From contig NZ_CH672428.1 of NCBI RefSeq assembly GCF_000152745.1, positions 1,050,916 to 1,114,915 of the forward strand: a stretch of DNA of 64,000 bases, read 5' to 3'. Position numbers and translations under genes: made by a program. Below, one piece after another: positions 17,658 to 27,768 of this stretch; position 1 is the stretch's first letter; each line of letters begins with the position of its first letter. The notes below the pieces were generated by a model. The model did not search any database. It was not told the origin of the DNA and worked only from the letters and a program-made list of their open reading frames with translations. Source of the stretch: Oceanicaulis sp. HTCC2633. GTDB taxonomy: Bacteria; Pseudomonadota; Alphaproteobacteria; Caulobacterales; Maricaulaceae.

Positions 17658-18544
17658 CAGTTCGCCCCCTCCTGGAACAGGTCTTCAGGAACCGGATCGG
17701 CTTCCGGCGCCTGGACCGGCTCGAACGGCCAGATCCAGATCAGATCGATGGGCGCGGTGCGGCTGAACAACGCCACGCGCCAGCGCCCATCCCGATCCCG
17801 GACCGCCTGCCCCACCGGCACGCCTCGAGGCATGACATTGTCGTCGCCCGAAGTGACGATGCGATCGCCTTCCTGCAGGTCCGGCTCGGCGCCCAGATAC
17901 TCCAGACGCGGAAACTCGGTGTTGTCGCCCACGAGAAGCGCACGGGCGTTCGAGCGGTCCGCCATCACCGCCACGCGGGAATTGATGTCCGTCAGAAGCA
18001 GAACGCGGGTCGAGCTGCGGCCCACTTCCACGGTCCGGCCCACAAGGCCATAGACATTCACCGCCGGATAGCCCGGGCGAACGCCGTCATCATAGCCGGC
18101 GTCGATCAGGCGTGAGCGCACGAAAGCGTTGGAGCGATCGGCCACGGTCCAGGCGCTGATCCGGTCCTCGGCGGCGTCCGCCTGCAGATTGAGGGCTTCA
18201 CGATAGCGCGCATTGCGTTCCTGCAGCGAGAGCGCGGCGTCGCGCCAGGCCCGCATTTCAGCCGCCTGCATGCGCAGGGCGCGGTTCTCTTCCGCCAGTT
18301 CGAACTGGCGTTTCCACCACGGACCGATATTGGCGAATCCCCGGAAAGGCCGCACGCTGAGATCAAGAACCGGCGTGGCGAGATCATTGAAGCCCGCACG
18401 CAGACCGGTCAGGGCCTGGGGCCGGCTCTCGGGGCGATCCAGATAAATCAGAATGCAGCTGACAAAGATGCAAACGATGAAGAGCAGCGTGGGAAACCGC
18501 ACGCCCTCATCATTTCGCCGTCTGGAACTCCGCCTCTGAGCCAA
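17657..18544 (-). CDS. mreC: Rod shape-determining protein MreC
   Basis: 295 aa. One N-terminal membrane helix (about 18-35) is followed by a coiled-coil stretch (ENRALRMQAAEMRAWRD) and a beta-rich periplasmic domain. The patterns VYGLVGRTVEVGRSSTRVLLLTDINSRVAVM and GDRIVTSGDDNVMPRGVPVG are characteristic of MreC. It links cytoplasmic MreB filaments with periplasmic PBP2. It follows mreB after 36 bases and overlaps mreD by one base. Confidence 0.93.
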   Translation of the reverse strand: MAQRRSSRRRNDEGVRFPTLLFIVCIFVSCILIYLDRPESRPQALTGLRAGFNDLATPVLDLSVRPFRGFANIGPWWKRQFELAEENRALRMQAAEMRAWRDAALSLQERNARYREALNLQADAAEDRISAWTVADRSNAFVRSRLIDAGYDDGVRPGYPAVNVYGLVGRTVEVGRSSTRVLLLTDINSRVAVMADRSNARALLVGDNTEFPRLEYLGAEPDLQEGDRIVTSGDDNVMPRGVPVGQAVRDRDGRWRVALFSRTAPIDLIWIWPFEPVQAPEADPVPEDLFQEGAN

Positions 18545-18580
18545 GCTGGAAGTCCCCCCTCACAGGCTCGCCTGTCCCGG

Positions 18581-19639
<1,059 letters not shown>

Positions 19640-19677
19640 TCAGGCGCAGCAGGCGAGTCGCCGCGCTAGGGCAAGTA

Positions 19678-20487
19678 TCATGACTCCTTGTGCGATGGCG
19701 CGTCACTGATTGCAAGCCGCTCACCCGCCTCAGCTTCAGCGCCGGTTGAGTCTTCCACGGGATTTTTCAACTCTGTTGCTGGCCCGCGCAGCCAGCGGCG
19801 CGCCATCAGCATGAACACGATCCAGACCGCGACAATCCCTATGAGCGCAAGGATTGCGGGCCATCCGCCCCCGGACAGAAGCGACATCAGCCCTCCGCCT
19901 GCAAACACCACAAGCGCGGTTTTGGGCAGGACCCCCACCGCCAGTCCGCCGATGAATGCAAAATAGCTCATACGCGAAACACCGGCCGCCATATTGACCA
20001 CGATGAAGGGCGCGCTCGGAACGATTCGCACGATCATGGAGGCGAAAAAGCCGTTGCGGCCGACAAACTCGGAGATGCGATTGACGGTCTGGCCGCCATA
20101 CCGGCGCACGGCGTCAGCCCCTGCGAGACGGCCTGCATAGAAGGTCACGGTCGCCGAACAGATCGTCGCGATCCACGAATAGGCGAACCCCATCACCGGA
20201 CCGAAGGCGAACACGGCCGCGCCGATGAGCGCGAATTGCGGCGCGCCGACAAAGGCCAGAACGGTAAAGATCAGAATGGTCGCCGGCAGGGCGTACCACT
20301 GGTCCGCCGCGCTCTCGAACCAGGTCCCGATCTGGCCCGGCTCGATATCGAGCACGAACTTGCCCGTGAGAAAGATGGCGAGCACCAGCGCAAACAGACC
20401 CAGCGAGATATAGATCGCGCGGGCGGCGCGGGCGTCCATCCGGGTGAAGAAGCGAACAAGGGGGTTCATGGCGGTCATATCCGGCAA
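19678..20487 (-). CDS. TVP38/TMEM64 (SNARE-associated/VTT) membrane protein
   Basis: 269 aa with about five to six hydrophobic spans. The VTT-domain region runs from GAPQFALIGAAVFAFGPVMGFAYSWIA through FYAGRLAGADAVRRYGGQTVNRI to MIVRIVPSAPFIVVNMAAGVSRM and FIGGLAVGVLPKT. DedA/TVP38 relatives act in lipid scrambling or undecaprenyl-phosphate recycling; for this subfamily the role is unproven. Three ATGs in a row (codons 1, 4 and 7) make the exact start uncertain. Placement just before mreB on the same strand makes a link with wall precursor lipid plausible (inference). Confidence 0.8.
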   Translation of the reverse strand: MPDMTAMNPLVRFFTRMDARAARAIYISLGLFALVLAIFLTGKFVLDIEPGQIGTWFESAADQWYALPATILIFTVLAFVGAPQFALIGAAVFAFGPVMGFAYSWIATICSATVTFYAGRLAGADAVRRYGGQTVNRISEFVGRNGFFASMIVRIVPSAPFIVVNMAAGVSRMSYFAFIGGLAVGVLPKTALVVFAGGGLMSLLSGGGWPAILALIGIVAVWIVFMLMARRWLRGPATELKNPVEDSTGAEAEAGERLAISDAPSHKES

Positions 20488-20597
20488 CAGGGGCCCCTCG
20501 CCCCCGGACAGTCATCCATCCGGCGCGAGGCGGCGGTACGCATACGCCTTTTTACACCGCAGGCAATCGGGCGCCGCAATGATTTCGCTTAAGACCC

Positions 20598-21587
20598 TCA
20601 GTCTCCGAAGCTGGACGACCGGCGGATAAGCCTGCCCGTGTCTTCCAGCGGATGCTCTGACGCCTTGTCGCGCATGGCCTTCAGCCCGGCCCGCCCCTGT
20701 TCGTAGTCCGCCACCCAGCGTCGGGCGAAATCGCCCGCGGTGACGTCCTTGACGATGGCTTCAAACACCGGGCGCACGGCCTCCCGGATCGGGCCTTCCA
20801 CCTCATGCGCGCCAAATTCGGCGGTATCCGAAATGGCCTCATACATGCCTGCAATGCCGCGGGACTGGATCAGATCGGCGATGTATTTGATCTCGTGTAC
20901 GGTATCGATATAGGCCATGATCGGACTGATCCCGGCGGCGACAAGCTGTTCATAGCCCTCGCGCGCCAGCGCGCAAACGCCGCCCACAAGCACCGCCTGC
21001 TCGCCCAGAATGTCGGCCAGCGCTTCCTCGCCGAACGTGGTCGTGTAGACGCCCGCGCGTCCGCAGCCGAGCCCGCCCAGATAGGCTTTCGCCCGGGCCT
21101 CGGCCTTGCCTGTGACGTCCTGGTGCACGGCCCAGAAACCGATCAGCGAGCCGCCCTTCTCAAAGCTCGAGCGCACCGCCCCGCCCGGTCCCTTGGCGGC
21201 CGCCAACACCACATCGATGTCGTCAGCCGGTTCGATCACGCCGTATTCAATGGAAAAGCCGTGGCACAGCAGCAGCGTCATGCCCGGGCGATAGTACGGG
21301 GCGATATGCTCGCGCCAGATCTCGCCATGGGCTTCATCCGCCGCCAGAAGCGACAGCATGTCGGCGCGCCGGGCCGCCTCGGCCATGGAGACGACGTCAA
21401 ACCCGTCCGCTTCCGCCTTTGCGCGTGACGGCGAGCCCTCCCGCAGCGCGATCAGGACTCTCTCCGCCCCCATATCGCGAAGATTGAGCGCGTGGGCGCG
21501 GCCATGATTGCCATAGCCGATGATCGCGATGGTCTCGGTCTTGAGCGGCCCGAGATCGAGATCGTTCTGGTAAAGCGGTTCAGCCAT
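20598..21587 (-). CDS. Divergent ketol-acid reductoisomerase-like protein
   Basis: About 329 aa, class I KARI length. The Rossmann start TIAIIGYGNHGRAHALNLRDMG replaces the usual GYGSQGHAHA. CHGF, AAKGPGGAVR, EEALADILGEQAVLVGG, AYIDTVHEIKYIADL and SDTAEFG correspond to the canonical HGF, APKGPGH, ETDLFGEQ, AYFExxHE and SNTAEYG motifs. Catalytic His, Lys, Asp, Glu and Ser positions appear kept, with one metal-site Glu changed to Asp. KARI converts acetolactate to the dihydroxy acid in branched amino-acid synthesis. No ilvB/ilvN lies nearby. It may be a functional but derived IlvC, or a paralogue with another substrate. ATG overlaps the miaA stop by one base; an ATG one codon earlier also exists. 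Confidence 0.75.
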   Translation of the reverse strand: MAEPLYQNDLDLGPLKTETIAIIGYGNHGRAHALNLRDMGAERVLIALREGSPSRAKAEADGFDVVSMAEAARRADMLSLLAADEAHGEIWREHIAPYYRPGMTLLLCHGFSIEYGVIEPADDIDVVLAAAKGPGGAVRSSFEKGGSLIGFWAVHQDVTGKAEARAKAYLGGLGCGRAGVYTTTFGEEALADILGEQAVLVGGVCALAREGYEQLVAAGISPIMAYIDTVHEIKYIADLIQSRGIAGMYEAISDTAEFGAHEVEGPIREAVRPVFEAIVKDVTAGDFARRWVADYEQGRAGLKAMRDKASEHPLEDTGRLIRRSSSFGD

Positions 21588-22531
21588 CATGCGGCTCCGA
21601 AGAAAGGCGTCAGAAGAATCTGGTCCAGCTCGGCCCTGGCCGTCACAGGATCAAGCGAGTTTACCCGCACCCAGTCCGGATGCTGATTGGAGAACCAGGT
21701 GAACTGGCGCTTGGCGTATCGGCGCGTATCACGCTTGGCGAGCGCGATGGCTTCGTCAAGGTCGAGCCGTCCCTGGACATGGGCGATCAGGGGCGGCAAG
21801 CCGACCGCCTTCATGGCGGGCAAATCCGCCGCCAGCCGCCGCTCGGCGATGGCGCGGGCTTCCTCCAATGCGCCATGCGACACCATCTGGTCAAAACGGG
21901 CTTCGATCCGGCCATACAGCCCGTCCCGGTCCGGAGCGATCACCACGCCCACAGCGCGGTCCGGCTCGATCAGGGGACGCGTCTCGGCCTGGATCTCCGA
22001 CAGCGGGCGACCGCTGGTCCTGGCCACGGCGATCAGACGCATCAGGCGCTGGCGATCGCCTGCCTCGATCCGGGCCGCGCCGACCGGGTCGAGCGCGTGC
22101 GCCGCTTCACGCAGCGCGTCCAGACCGCCGCGCGCATAGAGCGCATTGACCTCCGATATGACGGCCTCCGGGACGTCTGGCGTCGGTGCGAGCCCGTCGA
22201 CCAGCGCCTTGAAATACAACCCTGTTCCGCCCACCAGTATCGCGCGCTTGCCGCGACCGGTGACATCGCTGATGGCTTCGAGCGCCAGCTTCGCCCAGCG
22301 CCCGACCGAGCAGCGCTCTGATGGATCGATGACGCCGAAGAGGTGATGAGGAACTCCCCCCATCTCATGAGATTCGGGACGCGCGGTGATCACCCCCAGC
22401 CCGTCATAGACCTGCATGGAATCCGCATTGATGACTTCGCCATCGAGCGCCCGCGCCGCATGCAGGGACAAGGCGCTCTTGCCGGACGCCGTCGGCCCGG
22501 CGAGGAACAGGATATCAGGCTTGGACCCCAC
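21587..22531 (-). CDS. miaA: tRNA dimethylallyltransferase MiaA
   Basis: 314 aa. P-loop LAGPTASGKSALSL near the N-terminus, then DSMQVYDGLGVITARP (substrate-tRNA and Asp motif), PHHLFGV, and ILVGGTGLYFKALVDGLAPTPDVP, all signatures of MiaA. It adds an isopentenyl group to A37 of tRNAs reading UNN codons. The C-terminal RYAKRQFTWFSN(Q) motif is present. It starts nine bases after the DegP-type gene ends and is coupled to the KARI-like gene. Confidence 0.95.
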   Translation of the reverse strand: MGSKPDILFLAGPTASGKSALSLHAARALDGEVINADSMQVYDGLGVITARPESHEMGGVPHHLFGVIDPSERCSVGRWAKLALEAISDVTGRGKRAILVGGTGLYFKALVDGLAPTPDVPEAVISEVNALYARGGLDALREAAHALDPVGAARIEAGDRQRLMRLIAVARTSGRPLSEIQAETRPLIEPDRAVGVVIAPDRDGLYGRIEARFDQMVSHGALEEARAIAERRLAADLPAMKAVGLPPLIAHVQGRLDLDEAIALAKRDTRRYAKRQFTWFSNQHPDWVRVNSLDPVTARAELDQILLTPFFGAA

Positions 22532-22540
22532 TAGAATGCT

Positions 22541-23941
22541 CTAGCGGCGCAGGGTTTCAAGCACGTACTGACCCTGACGGTTCAGGCTGAACAGCACAGG
22601 CGCGCCGTCTGCGCCGGCGCGGGCCGCCAGCTCCCGCGCCTGGGCAAGACCTTCAACCCGGGTCCAGGCAATCTCCTCGACCACATCGCCCGGACGCACC
22701 TTGCCTGCTGCATCGCTGTTGGGATCAACTTCGGTGACCACGAGCCCGCTGGCGTCAGTGGGAATGCGATAACGGCGGCGAAGGGCGTCAGAGATGGGCT
22801 CCAGCGTCATGCCGAAGAGATCACCCTCGATCGCCGCCGCGGCGCTGTCCTCATCCAGCTCGGCGCCGGCGGGCGGTGTGGGGCGATTGTCTTCCTCCAG
22901 CCGCTCCACATTCAAGGGCAGGGTCAGGGCCTCTCCGCGGCGGAACACTTCCACATCCACACGCGATCCCGGTTCGGTTTCGGCCACGATGCGCGGCAGG
23001 ACACGGTCATCGGCGACAGGACGCCCGTCAAAGGCGAGGATGACGTCGCCTTCCTCCAATCCGCTGTCCGCTGCAGGGCCTTCAGGATCAATGCGTGTCA
23101 GAAGCGCGCCGCGCGGCTCGTTCAGGCCCATGGCCTGGGCCATGTCGCGGGTCACTTCGAGCACATTGACGCCGATCCAGCCGCGGCGCGTCTCGCCATA
23201 CTCGATCAGCTGATCAATGACCGGCACGGCGATGGCGCTCGGCACGGAGAAGGAGATGCCCACAGACGTGCCGGTGGGGGAGAAGATCGCCGTGTTCACG
23301 CCAATCACATCGCCGTCCATGTTGAACAGCGGACCGCCGGAATTGCCGCGGTTGATGGCGACATCGGTCTGCAGGTAATCGTCATAGGCGCCGCCGATCT
23401 CGCGCCCGCGCGCCGAGATCACGCCGGCAGTCAATGACCCGCCCAGACCGAACGGGTTGCCGATCGCAACCACCCATTCGCCAACGCGCGCGCGCTCACT
23501 GTCGCCGAACTGCACGACGGGCAGCGGTTCTTCCGGGTCAACGCGCAGGACCGCGATATCCGTCGCCGGATCGCTGCCCACGATCCGGGCGTCCAGCACC
23601 AGACCGTTCTGCAGGACGACCTCCACCTCGTCCGCACCGGCGATGACGTGGTGATTGGTGATGACGATGCCCTCTGCATCAATGATGAAGCCCGACCCCA
23701 GCGAACGTTGCATGCGTAGCCGATTGCCCGACAGGTCGTTATAGCGCTCAAGCGGAGTGCCCGGCGCAAACAGGGGCGAGCCTTCTTCGCCGCCCACACG
23801 CTGGGCGGTGGCGATATTGACCACGGCCGGGCTCAAGCGGTCATTGAGATCCGCAAAGCCGTCATTGGGCTGCGCTGCAGCCATCGCCGCCGACGCCAGC
23901 GCCAGGCCCAGAGCAAAGATCGCAGCGGCAAGCACGCGCAT
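22541..23941 (-). CDS. Periplasmic Do-family serine protease (DegP/HtrA type)
   Basis: About 466 aa from the second ATG; a third-codon shift is uncertain. A Sec signal peptide (MRVLAAAIFALGLALASAAMA) is followed by the trypsin-like domain. His lies in ITNHHVIAGADEV, Asp in DIAVLRVD and Ser in NRGNSGGPLFNMDG. Two PDZ domains follow (GWIGVNVLEVTRDMAQAMGL and the last ~90 residues with GLVVTEVDPNSDAAGKVRPGD). It degrades or refolds damaged envelope proteins. It sits downstream of hflKC but is separated from them by a terminator, so it probably has its own promoter in 23948-24040. Confidence 0.93.
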   Translation of the reverse strand: MRVLAAAIFALGLALASAAMAAAQPNDGFADLNDRLSPAVVNIATAQRVGGEEGSPLFAPGTPLERYNDLSGNRLRMQRSLGSGFIIDAEGIVITNHHVIAGADEVEVVLQNGLVLDARIVGSDPATDIAVLRVDPEEPLPVVQFGDSERARVGEWVVAIGNPFGLGGSLTAGVISARGREIGGAYDDYLQTDVAINRGNSGGPLFNMDGDVIGVNTAIFSPTGTSVGISFSVPSAIAVPVIDQLIEYGETRRGWIGVNVLEVTRDMAQAMGLNEPRGALLTRIDPEGPAADSGLEEGDVILAFDGRPVADDRVLPRIVAETEPGSRVDVEVFRRGEALTLPLNVERLEEDNRPTPPAGAELDEDSAAAAIEGDLFGMTLEPISDALRRRYRIPTDASGLVVTEVDPNSDAAGKVRPGDVVEEIAWTRVEGLAQARELAARAGADGAPVLFSLNRQGQYVLETLRR

Positions 23942-24039
23942 GAACATTCCCCGTGGTCAGAAGTCTCTTGTATCTGGCCACAACTCTTAACGGCGCCGCC
24001 CCTACCCCGCCAAGCGCAGACCTGACATTGAAGCCCAAA

Positions 24040-24072
24040 AAGTGAAACGGCCGGGCGTTTTGCGCCCGGCCG
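24040..24072 (-). terminator. Intrinsic terminator after hflKC
   Basis: A 10-bp GC-rich stem (24048-24057 with 24063-24072) encloses a TTTTG loop. Read on the minus strand it is followed by TTTCACTTTTTGGG. It lies 29 bases after the hflC stop and separates hflKC from the protease gene. Confidence 0.8.
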
Positions 24073-24100
24073 ATCCCTGAATTCAACTCTCAACAGGTCG

Positions 24101-24982
24101 TTAACGACCGTCCTGGGAGCCGAAATAGTCAAAGAAGGCGCTATCGGGCGCCACCACGATGGGCGTGCCGTCACGCAGAGCCGTCTCATAGGCGATCATC
24201 GAGCGATAGAAGCGGAAGAATTCCGCATCACGGCCATAGGCCGCCGCATAGATGGCGTTCCGCTGGGCGTCGCCTTCACCGCGGATACGGTCCGCATCAG
24301 CGCGGGCGTTCGCCAGGATGACCGTCTGTTCGCGATCCGCAGAGGCGCGGATCTGACGGGCGCGTTCCTCACCTTCAGCGCGGATGCGGGCTGCTTCCTG
24401 CTGACGCTCCGAGCGCATGCGCTGGAAGACCCGCTCCTCGACCTCATTGGGAAGGTCGGCGCGCAGGATGCGCACATCGATGACCTCGATGCCGAGATCG
24501 GCGCGGGTCACCGCGGCGTCCACGGACCGCTCCACCCGGTCCATCAGCTCGGCGCGCTGGCCGGAGATGACGTCCTGAGAGGAAATCGAGCCGACCACGG
24601 CGCGCAGCGCGTCTTCCATGATCGAACCCAGACGGGCATTGGCGCCCGCCTCATTGCGCACAGTCTGGTAATAGCGCAGCGGATTGACGATCCGATAGCG
24701 CAGGAAGGCGTCCACTTCGAGACGCTCTTGGTCGCCGGCCTGCAGCTGTTGCGGACGCATGTCGAACTCGACATTGCGGCGATCGAACTGCAGCACCTCT
24801 TCCCAGGGGAGCTTGAAGTGAAGGCCGGCTTCATCGTCGCCGATCTCGTTGATGACCCGGACCGGATCACCAAAGCGCAGCACCAGCACGGAGCGGCGTT
24901 CGTTGACTGTATAGGTGGCGGTGGCCGCGGCGATCAGGACTGCGACCAGAATGACGCCAAAGGCGATCGTGAGAAATCTCAT
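24101..24982 (-). CDS. hflC: HflC, FtsH-regulating SPFH/band 7 protein
   Basis: 293 aa. One N-terminal membrane helix (about 5-25, IAFGVILVAVLIAAATATYTV) is followed by an SPFH/band 7 domain with NERRSVLVLRFGDPVRVI and a coiled-coil segment RMRSERQQEAARIRAEGEERARQIRA characteristic of HflC. With HflK it forms a large membrane complex around the FtsH protease, limiting its access to membrane substrates. Three bases separate it from hflK; both end at a terminator. Confidence 0.95.
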   Translation of the reverse strand: MRFLTIAFGVILVAVLIAAATATYTVNERRSVLVLRFGDPVRVINEIGDDEAGLHFKLPWEEVLQFDRRNVEFDMRPQQLQAGDQERLEVDAFLRYRIVNPLRYYQTVRNEAGANARLGSIMEDALRAVVGSISSQDVISGQRAELMDRVERSVDAAVTRADLGIEVIDVRILRADLPNEVEERVFQRMRSERQQEAARIRAEGEERARQIRASADREQTVILANARADADRIRGEGDAQRNAIYAAAYGRDAEFFRFYRSMIAYETALRDGTPIVVAPDSAFFDYFGSQDGR

Positions 24983-24985
24983 GGC

Positions 24986-26140
24986 TTAGCCTCCCTGACC
25001 CGAACCTGCGGCGCGATTGGCGTCGCCCCGATTGCGACCGAGCTGATCGAGCGGCAGATAGGGCACCGCCCCGTTGCCGTTCTGATCGAGGATCAGCAGC
25101 TCCGAACGACCGAGCACCCGTTCCATGGTCTCCAGATACATCCGCTCGCGGGTGACATCCGGCGCCTGGGCGTATTCGTCATAGATCGCATTGAAGCGAT
25201 CAGCCTGACCTTGCGCCTCGGCAACCACCTGATCGCGATAACCGCGCGCTTCTTCCAGAAGGCGCACGGCGTCACCGCGGGCTTCAGGCACGATGCGGTT
25301 GGCGTAGGCGGTGGCTTGCAGGGCGTTCGCTTCAGCATCCTGTTCGGCGCTGATGACGTCCTGGAAGGCGGCGATCACATCTTCCGGCGGCGCGGATTCC
25401 TGCAATTGCAGACCCACCACCTGGATGCCGGCTTCGTAAAGATCGAGCGTGTCCTGAATGATCTCTTCGGCGCGCTGAGCGACCTCGCCCCGGCCCGTAC
25501 CGATGATCGGCTGCAGATCCGAGGTGCCGACCACTTCGCGCATGGCGCTTTCCGAGACGGCCTGAACCATCGCGCGCTGGTCACGGACATTGAAGACGTA
25601 ATCACGCACGCGGGTCGGATCGACCTGCCACTGCACCGTGAAGGACAGATCCACGATGTTCTCGTCGCGGGTGACCATCAGGGCTTCCTGCGGCGTGGTG
25701 CCGATCGTGATCGAGCGGATTTCGGTGACATTCACCGTCTCAACAGTCTCGATCGGATAGGGCAACTTCACACGAAGGCCCGCGCCGGCGGTGCGGACAT
25801 ATTCGCCAAAGCGCTGAACCACGCCCGCTTCACCAGGACCGACCTGATAGACCGAGGCTGCGGTGATAACGCCCACGACGATGAGGGCGCCCACGACGCC
25901 GACCACGCCGCCACCGGATCCGCCCTTGCCGGAACCCCCGCGACCGCCGCCGCGCGGACCCTTGCCGCCCAGCCATTGCTGGAACCGGCGCACCAGTTCC
26001 TCAAGATCAGGTTCCTGACCCCCGCCGTTCGGGCCGCGACCCGGACCGTTGGGGCCGCGCCCCCAGGGGTTGTTGTTATTCTGACCGCCGCCGCCGGAGC
26101 CCCAAGGGCCGCCGCCGCCTGCATTGTCGTTCCAGGGCAT
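24986..26140 (-). CDS. hflK: HflK, FtsH-regulating SPFH/band 7 protein
   Basis: 384 aa. A Gly/Asn/Pro-rich cytoplasmic N-terminus (about 1-75) precedes one membrane span (VVGVVGALIVVGVITAASVYQV), then the SPFH domain (GPGEAGVVQRFGEYVRTAGAGL) and a helical C-terminus. Long Gly-rich N-termini are typical of HflK. It partners HflC, encoded three bases downstream, in the FtsH-associated complex. The 102-base upstream gap to folA holds AT-rich sequence and a weak heat-shock-like promoter candidate. Confidence 0.95.
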   Translation of the reverse strand: MPWNDNAGGGGPWGSGGGGQNNNNPWGRGPNGPGRGPNGGGQEPDLEELVRRFQQWLGGKGPRGGGRGGSGKGGSGGGVVGVVGALIVVGVITAASVYQVGPGEAGVVQRFGEYVRTAGAGLRVKLPYPIETVETVNVTEIRSITIGTTPQEALMVTRDENIVDLSFTVQWQVDPTRVRDYVFNVRDQRAMVQAVSESAMREVVGTSDLQPIIGTGRGEVAQRAEEIIQDTLDLYEAGIQVVGLQLQESAPPEDVIAAFQDVISAEQDAEANALQATAYANRIVPEARGDAVRLLEEARGYRDQVVAEAQGQADRFNAIYDEYAQAPDVTRERMYLETMERVLGRSELLILDQNGNGAVPYLPLDQLGRNRGDANRAAGSGQGG

Positions 26141-26242
26141 GAATCTCCCCGCTGGTTATAAGGTTTCGTGTTTTATTCGGTATATGAGTATTTGGCGGGT
26201 CCGCGCCTCCGGTTCAAGTAAAACCGGTATCGGGATGCTGCG

Positions 26243-26764
26243 CTATGACGCCCGGACGCGATCCAGCACCCGTAGCGTAAAGCCCGCATCATCGCCTTCA
26301 GCCGCCTCGACCGTCTCCGCACTCACCTCGCGCCACTCTTCGGGCGACAGATCGGGAAAGCCTGCATCGCCCTCAGGCTCGAGATCCACCTCGGTGAGAT
26401 AGATCCGGTCCACCTTCGGCAACAGATCGGCGTAGAGCTGCGCCCCGCCGATCAGGCAGACCTCATCCACCCCCGCCTCGACCGCCGCGCCGCGCGCTTC
26501 CTCAAGACAGGCCTCAACATCGGCGAAGACATAAGCGCCCGCTGCGGCCGTCACAGACCGGCTGATGACGAAGTTTGCTCGCCCCGGCAGGGGCTTGCGC
26601 GGCAGGCTGTCCCAGGTCTTGCGCCCCATGACGACCGGCTTGCCCAGCGTGACTTGCTTGAAGCGCTTGAGGTCGGACGGGATGCGCCAGGGCAGATCGC
26701 CGTCCCGGCCAATAACGCCGTTCTTTGCAACCGCGACCACAATTGCGAGCTTGATGTGGGTCAT
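26243..26764 (-). CDS. folA: Dihydrofolate reductase
   Basis: 173 aa. It has AIVVAVAKNGVIGRDGDLPWRIPSDLKRFKQVTLGKPVVMGRKTWDSL arranged as in DHFR: the Met20-loop-type GVIGRDGDLPW, an acidic Asp in PSDLKRFK, and VMGRKTW for NADPH. VCLIGGAQLY is the second cofactor motif. It reduces dihydrofolate to tetrahydrofolate, needed after each thymidylate synthase turnover. Two bases separate it from thyA upstream, so the pair is co-transcribed. Confidence 0.95.
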   Translation of the reverse strand: MTHIKLAIVVAVAKNGVIGRDGDLPWRIPSDLKRFKQVTLGKPVVMGRKTWDSLPRKPLPGRANFVISRSVTAAAGAYVFADVEACLEEARGAAVEAGVDEVCLIGGAQLYADLLPKVDRIYLTEVDLEPEGDAGFPDLSPEEWREVSAETVEAAEGDDAGFTLRVLDRVRAS

Positions 26765-26766
26765 GC

Positions 26767-27606
26767 CTACACCGCTACCGGCGCCGAGATGCGCGCGTGA
26801 GGGTCGTAGCCTTCGAGCGTGATGTCCTCGTACTCAAAGGCGAAGAGGTCGGTAATCTCTGGGTTGAGCTTCAGCGTCGGCAGAGGACGCGGATCGCGCG
26901 AGAGCTGTTCGCGCACCTGATCGAAATGGTTTGAATAGATGTGGGCGTCGCCGAAGGTATGCACATACTCGCCCGGCTCATAGCCGGTCGCCTGCGCGAC
27001 CATGGCGAGCAGCAGAGCGTAGCTTGCGATATTGAACGGCACGCCCAGGAACATGTCCGCGCTGCGCTGATAGAGCTGCAGGTGCAGGCGCCCGCCCAGC
27101 ACCTTGAATTGGAACAGCGTATGGCAGGGGGGCAGCGCCATGGAGGGTACGTCGGCGGGGTTCCAGGCGCTGATGATGTGGCGGCGGCTGTCCGGGCTTT
27201 GCCTGATCTGCTCGATCAGGCCCGCCAGCTGGTCGATCTCACGCCCATCCGGGCCTTCCCAGCGGCGCCATTGCTTGCCGTAGACCGGGCCGAGCTCACC
27301 ATTTTCGTCCGCCCATTCATCCCAGATCGAGACGCCGCGCTCCTGCAGCCATTTGACGTTGGTGATGCCCTTGATGAACCACAGAAGCTCCACCGCGATG
27401 GACTTGAAATGGACCTTCTTGGTGGTCAGGAGCGGAAAGCCGTCGCTGAGATCACAGCGGATCTGACGCCCGAACACGCCCCGCGTGCCGGTGCCGGTGC
27501 GGTCGGTCTGGTCCTCGCCCGTTTCCATGATCTCGTGCAGGAGATCGAGATAGGCGCGCTCGATCGGAGAGCCGAGATAAGGCTTGGGCGTGTCTGCGAG
27601 CACCAT
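26767..27606 (-). CDS. thyA: Thymidylate synthase
   Basis: 279 aa from the ATG at 27606, with AAGGAGATCGCC immediately upstream. The frame stays open further left but that extension lacks a ribosome-binding site and is not part of the family. [18 protein letters not shown] is the phosphate-binding loop, [13 protein letters not shown] contains the nucleophilic Cys, and [20 protein letters not shown] follows. It methylates dUMP to dTMP using methylene-tetrahydrofolate, giving dihydrofolate that FolA, encoded next, recycles. Confidence 0.96.
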   Translation of the reverse strand: MVLADTPKPYLGSPIERAYLDLLHEIMETGEDQTDRTGTGTRGVFGRQIRCDLSDGFPLLTTKKVHFKSIAVELLWFIKGITNVKWLQERGVSIWDEWADENGELGPVYGKQWRRWEGPDGREIDQLAGLIEQIRQSPDSRRHIISAWNPADVPSMALPPCHTLFQFKVLGGRLHLQLYQRSADMFLGVPFNIASYALLLAMVAQATGYEPGEYVHTFGDAHIYSNHFDQVREQLSRDPRPLPTLKLNPEITDLFAFEYEDITLEGYDPHARISAPVAV

Positions 27607-27768
27607 GGCGATCTCCTTCGGTCCGGGGTCGGGTCGAAGTCTAACCCGGCTGATGATTCGATAAAGGCCGCGCTGACAGGCCGGACCGCGCTCTTGCGCG
27701 GATAAACCGCAGCCAGTCTTCATCTTGAAGCACTTGCATTGGATGCCGCGAGCAACGATCTGATCGGC

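Noticed and set aside
24728-26161. 477-codon frame antisense to hflC/hflK
   Set aside because: Shadow of two confident SPFH genes; His/Arg/Asp-rich translation without family features.
26209-26227. CCGGTT/AACCGG hairpin downstream of folA's stop region
   Set aside because: Only six base pairs and no T-run on the minus strand, so it is not a convincing terminator.
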